Shown: piece by piece, positions 57,296 to 64,000 of the stretch | Position numbering within the stretch: the first letter of the stretch is position 1 | How the letters are laid out: each line of letters begins with the position of its first letter | Assembly (NCBI GenBank): GCA_032718475.1 | Contig: JAUCBJ010002115.1 | Coordinates: 39,891 to 103,890 of the forward strand | Length of the DNA: 64,000 bases | Source of the DNA: Nemertoderma westbladi | Lineage: Eukaryota > Xenacoelomorpha > Nemertodermatida > Nemertodermatidae | Direction of reading: 5' to 3' | Translations under genes and position numbers: made by a program | Notes under the pieces: model-generated | Told to the model about the DNA's origin: nothing | The model's input: the letters and a program-made list of their open reading frames with translations, nothing else | The model's database searches: none

Positions 57296-57913
57296 CTAAG
57301 TAGATGACTAGGTTGTTTGAAGCTGAAAGCTACAGCGCCCCACAGCTGTGGCGCCGTCTTTACTGAGCCCCAGAGATTTTGTGGAGGACAGGTAGTTAGT
57401 GTGGATGGCACCAGGAACTCATAAACCGGGGATACATACCAAACAATAACATAAACAGTAAATAAACATATAAATTAAATATAATATCATATGGTTTAAA
57501 TTCTAAACTGAAACTAAATTAAATAACATTATTGCACGACAATCGGAGGATAAATTAATTATATCATTAATAAAACAAAACACAGAAAAAATACAATAAT
57601 TACTGAGACGCGATAGAAAACTAACAAAAAATACCAAACGTATTTTTAACCAATTTGACAATAACATTTATAGCCATGAAACTTTATTATACCCGATCAC
57701 CATCATAACATATTCGAATTCCTATACAACTAAAATATCCATTTAGTATAGGGGAGATCATATTTAATTAAAAATAAATACAAACACAAACAGTAGTGGG
57801 TGGATTCTAATCTAACTAAGAGCACAAATAAATTAAATACTATCTGTTGGAACTACTTACTTACAGGTTAAAATATGGATATGTGATTAAGTAATTATTA
57901 TCTACGGCAAATC
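57296..57913. other. TBC1D24 3' flank, nothing recognised
   Basis: AT-rich DNA that should contain the 3' UTR and polyadenylation signal of the minus-strand gene. A minus frame at 57172-57411 has no recognisable domain. Confidence 0.45.
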
Positions 57914-59428
57914 TCAATCCTCCAGACCAATAACCTCTATTATCTCGCAACGGAAGTCAGTAGACCCAGGTAGAGGAGGGTTATCGAATGTATCGCAGCG
58001 GTTACTTGACCCGCAGTCCAGGTCAGCCGGTAGTAAGAGTCCGTTGCCCGCACCGCCACCCCCCACAAACAATCCCTGCGTATCCGCGCGCACAAACAAA
58101 CTGTTACTATGCTCCGCCATTAAGCCATCCCGCTGCCCCACCCACCCGTACTTCGTGGCTCGCCCCTCAGTCAAACAGAACAGAAAGGTCTCCCCGGTCC
58201 CGAAGTATCGGCCCTGACTACGGACTCGGGCGTCTAGACTGGTCGATATGTAGGCGCCAAACACCTCCCCGGTCCCCAAAGCCCGGACGACGACAACCAC
58301 AGGTTCGAAACACTCGCAACGGCTGTAAACAGTCTGCAAACTGAACCCGTGGAGTTTGGAAGTGAATAACAGTTGGGGTTGGTAGACGGCTTTACGTTGG
58401 GGCAGCCAGCGCCACAACTGGGTCAACTGGTCTCGGGACAGCAGAGAACCCTCTGGGGTCTCCAGCAACGGGGTGGACCGGGGCTCACCCGAAGGCCCGG
58501 GGTCTTTGAGACGAAGTCGGGACCGAACCGATGGACAGGTGTTAAACTTCCTTATCTCGGTCGTGGACAAGGACCTAATGTTAAACGATTTACTCATTAG
58601 TTTCGCTTCCGGAAGAGAAAATCGCGCGATAAAGTGTGTTATTGAAGGTAAAATACTCGGGTTTCGCGATGATCCGTACTGCTTCTTATATTTAGAGAGC
58701 AACGCCATGGCGACTCGGTACAGAACTTTAGAACCCTCGGAAAGGAAACAGTCCATAACGCAGACTAAATAACGCAACGGTAAATAACTGAACAGCCACC
58801 AGACCCAATCGGAATAGACCAAGTCGATGTCTTTGAGATGCTGACGAAGGATGAAAGATCGACTGGATTCGTCGTGTTTCTTGACGACTTCGATAAAAGT
58901 TAGTCGGAAGGTATCAAATCCTTTGAAGGTGTGTTGCACGTGTTTACAGTTTTTATCCTCTAGTAAAGTCGCGAGAACGCAATAAGTTTGATCCGGGGAA
59001 ATATAATGCAGGAGGAGACTGGCTATTGATGGGAGAAGCGGTGAAAATGTAATGTCGGGATATACGTGATGACATATCGCGAGAATTAATCTCATATTCT
59101 GGACGCCGTTAGAATTCAAACAATATGTACCGGTACTAATGCGATCCTCTAAAACGAATGGTGGAAGAGGAATGTTTGTTGGTTCGCATTTCGCCAATAT
59201 AGAATCTTTCATATCGGAAAACACGACTTTATGTTGGTCCATAGAGTGTTTCGGAAAAACGTTCCCCCATATCTCTCGACGTATGGGATGGTTCAACGGC
59301 CATTGGCCTTCCCGGATAAATTTTTTGTATAGTTTGATATTCGATGGATCGGGGACGTTCACGTCAGCCGCGCCAACTAACAGCGGCGGGAGAAGTGATG
59401 TATCAACGGCGTCTTCGTTATACGCCAT
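57914..59428 (-). CDS. TBC1D24: TBC/TLDc-domain protein, TBC1D24-like
   Basis: 504 residues, single exon (human about 559). The N-terminal half is a TBC fold: KKFIREGQWPLNHPIRREIW (about 34-53), ICHHVYPDITFSPLLPSIAS then LLLHYISPDQTYCVLATLLE, and LVYSDWVWWLFSYLPL. The C-terminal half is a TLDc domain: SRDQLTQLWRWLPQRKAVYQ, LLFTSKLHGFSLQTVYSRC, VVVVVRALGTGEVFGAYIST, RYFGTGETFLFCLTEG, and near the end the GGGGAGNGLLLPADLDCGSS and CDTFDNPPL pattern typical of TLDc. TBC plus TLDc in this order is specific to TBC1D24. The canonical Rab-GAP Arg and Gln fingers (IxxDxxR, YxQ) are not visible, as in TBC1D24 generally, fitting a lipid- and ARF6/Rab-binding role in vesicle trafficking and oxidative-stress resistance. 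The start context is ATAAATGGCG. It is divergent from the SABATH-like gene, with 1.1 kb between starts. Confidence 0.95.
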   Translation of the reverse strand: MAYNEDAVDTSLLPPLLVGAADVNVPDPSNIKLYKKFIREGQWPLNHPIRREIWGNVFPKHSMDQHKVVFSDMKDSILAKCEPTNIPLPPFVLEDRISTGTYCLNSNGVQNMRLILAICHHVYPDITFSPLLPSIASLLLHYISPDQTYCVLATLLEDKNCKHVQHTFKGFDTFRLTFIEVVKKHDESSRSFILRQHLKDIDLVYSDWVWWLFSYLPLRYLVCVMDCFLSEGSKVLYRVAMALLSKYKKQYGSSRNPSILPSITHFIARFSLPEAKLMSKSFNIRSLSTTEIRKFNTCPSVRSRLRLKDPGPSGEPRSTPLLETPEGSLLSRDQLTQLWRWLPQRKAVYQPQLLFTSKLHGFSLQTVYSRCECFEPVVVVVRALGTGEVFGAYISTSLDARVRSQGRYFGTGETFLFCLTEGRATKYGWVGQRDGLMAEHSNSLFVRADTQGLFVGGGGAGNGLLLPADLDCGSSNRCDTFDNPPLPGSTDFRCEIIEVIGLED

Positions 59429-60529
59429 TTATAAACCCAGTCCAGCAGTCATCGCCTATTGGATGGCAAAGTTACCTGTTACCCAGACCATAACCTTAGC
59501 CAGAGAGCTCTGAGCAATCAGCACCTTAATATTTTAATATTTAAACTTTTTAACTTACTTATTTTTAACTACTAATTACTGAATACTGAAATAAACGTAC
59601 GTTAAAATATGATTAGACACAAGTCAGATTATCGCTTCAAATTTTATTTGTTTAATAGTATTTGAAATATTTTTATTCTTTACTTGACTTAAATTAATAA
59701 CTGTTATGATTTTAAAGATTTTATGACCGAATAATATCAGTATAAACTTAACAAATCTAATATGTATTTTTATGCTCTTGGTGCAATAATTTTTTTACAA
59801 TTTTAAAGACATGGATATGGATATTACTGTCTGTCCAATTATGTAAAGTATTACCGGTAATATGTATTCTGTTATTACGTAATTTGTATCTATACAGTAC
59901 TCTATATTTATGGCGTAAAAACAATCAATCAATCAATCAAAAAAAAACTGATAACACCATGCATGGAATTCCACGATTACACCGATTATGGACTTGCTAG
60001 GGCTGACCCTTTATATTCTAAATATAACTTCTGAACTATCTGACAAAAACATAAGTCTTGGCCTACCCTCTCACCAAAAATTAAAATACTGTAGGCATAT
60101 GGTATCATAATCAGAATGGCGTCACCAAGCGCAAAATGACGTCACTACACCAGGATATTGATGATATATATTATGTATTGGATAGGGGGCGGGGGAGTTT
60201 AAACACGTATGGTTAATAAGACAGTAAATTTATTTTAACAGTTAATTTAATAATAACATACAGTATAATTATTATATTATATTCTTTACTTTAATAACGT
60301 ATTTGTTTATTGGTTATCACTCGTATTAATCAGAGACACACTTTGGTTTTTCTGTTTGAGGTCGGTAATTAAACTCAAGTCATTATTGTTAATCAGTGTT
60401 AATTATCAATTTAATTAATTATTATCAACAAATTTAACAATATTAAACTACAGTAGTTCTTGAGGGGGCAAGTGTAACAAAAATACGAATAAGGATACAA
60501 TTTAAATTGTTTACTATAATACATAGTGT
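59429..60529. other. Intergenic region between divergent genes
   Basis: AT-rich. It lies head-to-head between TBC1D24 (-) and the SABATH-like gene (+), so both promoters should be here. A (TCAA)n microsatellite followed by an A-run lies at about 59,923-59,947. No TATA box or core element could be assigned with confidence. Confidence 0.4.
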
Positions 60530-61579
60530 ATGTCTATAAATATGTCTGGAAGCGGAAATGATCAGAAAAACTACAGCGAGACGTCATTCGCTCGAGAAAT
60601 ACAATCCGGGATAGCGGCGTCCTGGAGTGGTACAGAAGACGCTCCGTTGAATCGAGGCGTCGCCGCGGCGGTGAGCGCGTGGGAAGGTGAGTGCCCGTTC
60701 GTGGCCGTGGAACTGGGCTGCGGGAACGGAAGGAGCAGCGCTACCTGGATCGGGATGCTAAAGGATTCCCTACGGAAACGCGATCCTAACGCGGCGATCT
60801 GGATCTACCAGATGGATCTCCCCGATGTCGTTAATGAGACTGAACTACGCGCGAATGCTCGCGAGTGGACCGACGACCGTTGCCACGCGATATTCCTTAA
60901 ACAATCCTTTTATGAAAAATTCGCGCTCTCCTCGGATGAATCAGCGCATTTTATTTTCTCCCAAGCGTCTCTCCATTGGCTTCCATCGGATCACGAACCC
61001 ACGGTGCTATCGATGGATGCTTTGCGACACGAACGCACACGGGATACGAGTCGTGTCGTTATTTCGCGTGTTTTAGATAACGTAAGTAAATGTTTGCGCC
61101 CCGGTGGCGTGCTAGCGGCAATGTGTTTAGGAAGTGCTACCAATACCAGTGATTCTTGCGCTCCACCGATTTTTGAGTCGATGATAGAGAATTACTCAAC
61201 GGCGTTCCACGCAGCCCTGCCGACCACCGAAGCTGAGCAGATGATGCGCGTTCCCCAAGTTCCTCATCGTCTCAACGATATTAGAGAAATAGCCCTCAGG
61301 AATAACGTCGCCCAATGGATATGCGGAGGTCCCGTACAATTAGAAGGGCAAACACTCCAGAAACCTTTACCGGAGGAAGCTAAAACCATCGCCAAAGCTA
61401 TGTTGTCTATGTTCTGGCCAAATCATTTCCGGAAGACCTGGCCAGAGAGAGTGGATGACTGGGAGACTCTGGTTCTACCGAAAGCGGTGATCGCCATGGC
61501 CGATTCGATGGTTAAGAACGGTTTGTTTTGGTCGAATGATTCCAACTCATCAATGATAGCATTTGTTATACAATACTAA
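60530..61579 (+). CDS. SABATH-family SAM-dependent carboxyl methyltransferase
   Basis: 349 residues, one exon, close to the 350-380 typical of SABATH enzymes. These transfer a methyl group from S-adenosylmethionine to the carboxyl (or ring N) of small molecules. Seen: the N-terminal ETSFAREIQSGI box (plant members: ETSYAxNS); motif I VAVELGCGNGRSS; the acidic loop IYQMDLPDVVNE (plant: NDLPxNDFN); HFIFSQASLHWLPSD, equivalent to the SxSLHWLS substrate-pocket segment; then LRPGGVLAAMCLGS, the SAM-fold strand with GG; and a capping region FESMIENYSTAFHAAL with PTTEAEQM. An alternative start at codon 5 (ATGTCTGGAAGC) is equally plausible. The family is best known from plants, with scattered bacterial, fungal and animal members; the substrate cannot be predicted. 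The frame is intact and the codon mix resembles the neighbouring animal genes, which argues against assembly contamination. Confidence 0.85.
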   Translation: MSINMSGSGNDQKNYSETSFAREIQSGIAASWSGTEDAPLNRGVAAAVSAWEGECPFVAVELGCGNGRSSATWIGMLKDSLRKRDPNAAIWIYQMDLPDVVNETELRANAREWTDDRCHAIFLKQSFYEKFALSSDESAHFIFSQASLHWLPSDHEPTVLSMDALRHERTRDTSRVVISRVLDNVSKCLRPGGVLAAMCLGSATNTSDSCAPPIFESMIENYSTAFHAALPTTEAEQMMRVPQVPHRLNDIREIALRNNVAQWICGGPVQLEGQTLQKPLPEEAKTIAKAMLSMFWPNHFRKTWPERVDDWETLVLPKAVIAMADSMVKNGLFWSNDSNSSMIAFVIQY

Positions 61580-62346
61580 CCCTTTTAGGGTTGGGGGTCT
61601 TGCCGAATTGGCCGAAAAATCCGTGGTCCTCTGTCTATTTATAACGACTTGTTAATTAACAATGATATTTATATTTTTAATTAATTAATTGTTTATTGAT
61701 ATTATTATTTATTAATTTTATTGTAATAATTTATTAACTTATTTGTATTAAAGAAGTTCAACGACACTAAATAATTAACTTATTTTTATTAAATTGTATT
61801 TTCTAATGCATAATGTAAAAAACTAGGCATATACAGCACTAAACATTTATTTCAATGACGAGTGATTTTTCTTTAAATTTCTTCTTTTAATTATTTTACT
61901 AATCATTTTATTAGAAAAACTAACAAGTACCAACTTCTTGTGTTTTAGTTGTGCTTGATCTAATCTCACGTGTACTATGATCATATCCAAGACCAACATA
62001 TTATTAAGGTTATTTATTTAATTTTAATGCTATGGCGCGGAGAAACAGAAAAATAATAAATATCCGAATATCAGAGCCATTCAATATTAGAAACTAAATG
62101 CTGTACAAATTATAATAACTATTAAATGAATAAAAATATAGCGTCTTATTTTAATACAAACAACATAAGAATCTATATAAAATTAAGAGGAAGAAGTGTA
62201 AGTTTCATCGGTTACTATTATACTAATTATCGGTTATTAACCACTGCCATAACGCTCTGAAGCTTCACTCCTGCCAGCTAGCTTATTAGAGAATTATTGC
62301 AAACTCATCCTCCCAGACCCAGGTTACATTGGTCTTCGTAGGACAA
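61580..62346. other. Convergent 3' flanks, nothing recognised
   Basis: AT-rich DNA between the ends of the SABATH-like gene (+) and the aprataxin-like gene (-). I see no repeat or exon. Confidence 0.5.
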
Positions 62347-62949
62347 TTATTTTAACAATTCCGGTGCAGTACTATTATTATAGCAGCACTTAAAATGCTC
62401 TTTAAGTAGGGGAATATTCCGTAAAGTACAACCACATCTGTGGCATCGTAAATCATTGCGCAAAATACCAACAGCCTCGTCATGATTAACTACTACTCTG
62501 CCGTAAGTTTCTAAATCGTCCAGAACTTTAGTAGAGTCAACAAAGAAATCAGTTGTGAACGAATTCCAGTGTTTCTTGGTCTTCAGAGAAGGCGAGTCGA
62601 AATCCTGGGATATAGCGTGTAGGTGTAGCCGACTCATACTGGGTATAGCGTGGAAACCAACTCTATAATCCCTGACTAGATCCTTGAAGATATCATTGGC
62701 TTTGTCTTGCATATGTGTAACCAACTCAATGTGGTTTGTAGTTAATGCTTGTAAGTCGTCGATGTCAATCTTTGATACAACGAGGTAGTGGTGTTTGGCT
62801 TTAGGGTTGAGGTCTTTTATAACAACTATACGTTCATCTTCAAAGACAATACAGCTGGGATCCCTCATGCTTCGGATCAACCCCGACGTCCAATACGGTT
62901 CGTGTTTCTTCGACGAAGTAGAAGTCATAGATGATTTTACTTTCGGCAT
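62347..62949 (-). CDS. APTX: Aprataxin catalytic core (HIT plus zinc finger), no FHA
   Basis: 200 residues, single exon. Aprataxin removes AMP from abortive 5'-adenylated DNA ligation intermediates in the nucleus. Seen: IVFEDERIVVIKDLNPKAKH and HYLVVSKIDI (HIT N-terminal part); VGFHAIPSMSRLHLHAISQD, the HIT triad region with the nucleophilic His in LHLH; DFDSPSLKTKKHWNSFTTDF, diagnostic of aprataxin; and a C-terminal zinc finger, LRCHRCGCTLRNIPLLKEHF. The first His of the vertebrate triad (HVHLH) is Arg here; the catalytic middle and third His remain. Human aprataxin (about 340 aa) has an N-terminal FHA domain for XRCC1/XRCC4 binding; it is absent, and the Lys/Ser-rich N-terminus begins directly with the pre-HIT region, as in yeast-type Hnt3 proteins. 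An upstream FHA exon cannot be excluded. Confidence 0.94.
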   Translation of the reverse strand: MPKVKSSMTSTSSKKHEPYWTSGLIRSMRDPSCIVFEDERIVVIKDLNPKAKHHYLVVSKIDIDDLQALTTNHIELVTHMQDKANDIFKDLVRDYRVGFHAIPSMSRLHLHAISQDFDSPSLKTKKHWNSFTTDFFVDSTKVLDDLETYGRVVVNHDEAVGILRNDLRCHRCGCTLRNIPLLKEHFKCCYNNSTAPELLK

Positions 62950-63453
62950 TATTTTATAAGAATAGAGAGAATGTATAATATTGATATAGAAATAGTTAGT
63001 AACAATATAGATACATAATAATAATAGTAATAATGGTCAGAGCCGAACAAACAATCGAAATACGATTATTAAACATAAGCTGTTTCTCACGCAGATAGGT
63101 TGAGCAATATCAATCTGCCTTGATTCGAGGGATTCTGACACAGAAATATAATTTAAATTATAATATCGGGTATCCTATATTTTAATGTCGAATTTCTTCG
63201 TATTGATCCATTTATTAGTGCCCACTGTACTTCACGGCAGCATGGGGTGGTGGTACTGTAGCAATTAATAGTAAATACTGCGCAAAAGCAAATCAACTTT
63301 TATTTTTTCGGTCACAAACATGACGTGAACAATCTGAGTAAGAATTTCCATTATATTGATAAACAATAAAAATAAAATATACAAACAAATAAAACTGATA
63401 AGTAAATACGAACTGCGAGTAAATTTAAAACAATACCAACTTATTATTGCCAC
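62950..63453. other. Spacer between aprataxin and SAP30BP
   Basis: About 500 bp of AT-rich DNA between two same-strand genes. It should contain the aprataxin promoter and the SAP30BP 3' UTR. A hydrophobic minus-strand frame at 63265-63453 lies in AT-rich sequence and is not considered a gene. Confidence 0.45.
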
Positions 63454-64000
63454 TCATTTAATATCTAATTTTGGTTTCTTCAGAGCCCCTACTGCCGGTA
63501 TTATAGTGGGTTTAGTCAATGCGGGGTGTATTACTGGTATAGAGGGGACAGTTATGGGAGCTTGGGGACTCGCCGTGGACACAATATCCCATTTAGACTT
63601 CCGTTCCTCGCCGATTGGCCGTTTGACGACTCCGGAAACGAACTCCACCTTAGTCGCGGACTTCCTCTCCTTCTCGCGTCGATCCATGTCGAGTTTCTGC
63701 GCCTTGGCGAGGGAATCGTAATAGGATTCCCGTTTCCAGGAGTGCGGGTCGAACAAGGCTGGGGGGTAGTTGGTACCCTTCTCGTCGATACCGAGGAATT
63801 GAACCAGTTTCTCGTAGATACTCGGGTTGCGGAAGTTCTTGTTCTCTTTGATTTTCGCGTTCATGTTGAACCCGGACTCCAGCATCTGTTTGTGCTTCTC
63901 CTCGAAGTAACTCTGTAGATCCTTTGAGCAGCGGCCCGGAGGCGGCGGTGGGAGTTTCACTTCCGAAGGGTCCCGCCCCACCAGTTGTGACGTAAACTCT
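63454..64000 (-). CDS. SAP30BP: SAP30-binding protein (HCNGP), C-terminal part; cut by window end
   Basis: The minus-strand frame is open from the window edge to the stop at 63454; reading from the edge gives EFTSQLVGRDPSEVKLPPPP, so the true start is outside. HCNGP-family hallmarks follow: GRCSKDLQSYFEEKHKQM, GFNMNAKIKENKNFRNPSIY, EKLVQFLGIDEKGTNYPP, and the DPHSWKRESYYDSLAKAQK block, then a basic tail. SAP30BP is a nuclear protein linked to SAP30 co-repressor function and to splicing of short introns. No intron occurs in the visible 182 codons. Confidence 0.95.
   Translation of the reverse strand, partial: EFTSQLVGRDPSEVKLPPPPPGRCSKDLQSYFEEKHKQMLESGFNMNAKIKENKNFRNPSIYEKLVQFLGIDEKGTNYPPALFDPHSWKRESYYDSLAKAQKLDMDRREKERKSATKVEFVSGVVKRPIGEERKSKWDIVSTASPQAPITVPSIPVIHPALTKPTIIPAVGALKKPKLDIK

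Noticed and set aside
57988-59513. Plus-strand ORFs of 75-124 codons opposite TBC1D24
   Set aside because: They are antisense shadows of the TBC1D24 coding sequence with no domains.
63356-63918. Plus-strand ORFs of 121-130 codons opposite SAP30BP
   Set aside because: They are antisense shadows; the minus-strand frame is clearly the HCNGP family protein.

Overview
This is a eukaryotic, almost certainly invertebrate metazoan, nuclear window. Evidence: genes with GT-AG introns, a rhodopsin-type GPCR, animal housekeeping proteins (ERp44, UBA5, TBC1D24, aprataxin, SAP30BP), several non-LTR retrotransposon families, a Penelope-like element, hAT-type DNA transposons and several kilobases of satellite. 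I cannot name the phylum from sequence alone. The DNA is AT-rich except in parts of the single-exon genes.

Layout. 0.9-7.6 kb: a 23-bp minisatellite and a 6.3-kb array of an 85-bp satellite. 8.3-10.5 kb: repeat debris, including a GTAC-rich minisatellite split by a poly-A-tailed insert. 10.6-16.2 kb (possibly to 18.8 or 20.8 kb), minus strand: a multi-exon rhodopsin-family GPCR that I assembled from splice sites and TM motifs; its introns hold LINE fragments and a pyrimidine-rich repeat. 19-26 kb: repeat-rich, with a 1-kb foldback element and a hammerhead-ribozyme-like core. 26.5-31.3 kb, minus strand: ERp44, four exons found, C-terminal exons not found; an intron carries an RTE fragment split by a 933-bp hAT element. 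33-46 kb: foldback elements sharing a conserved core, minisatellites, a decayed RTE interrupted by a Penelope-like element, and another decayed LINE. 46.3-48.5 kb: an intronless, divergent SLC6-type transporter. 48.6-50.9 kb: a nested DNA transposon. 51.4-53.5 kb: a second decayed RTE. 53.8-64 kb: the gene-dense end, with UBA5 (+), TBC1D24 (-), a SABATH-type methyltransferase (+), an aprataxin catalytic core (-) and the C-terminal part of SAP30BP (-, cut by the window end), all uninterrupted by introns.

The genes do not form a pathway. ERp44 works in secretory protein quality control, UBA5 starts UFM1 conjugation, TBC1D24 is a TBC/TLDc vesicle-trafficking factor, aprataxin repairs abortive DNA ligation, and SAP30BP is nuclear. 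The two most unusual signals are (1) an interspersed element family with a conserved ~50-bp core, flanked at three loci by inverted arrays of short repeats whose sequence differs from locus to locus; and (2) a SABATH-family methyltransferase, best known from plants, as an intronless gene among animal genes.
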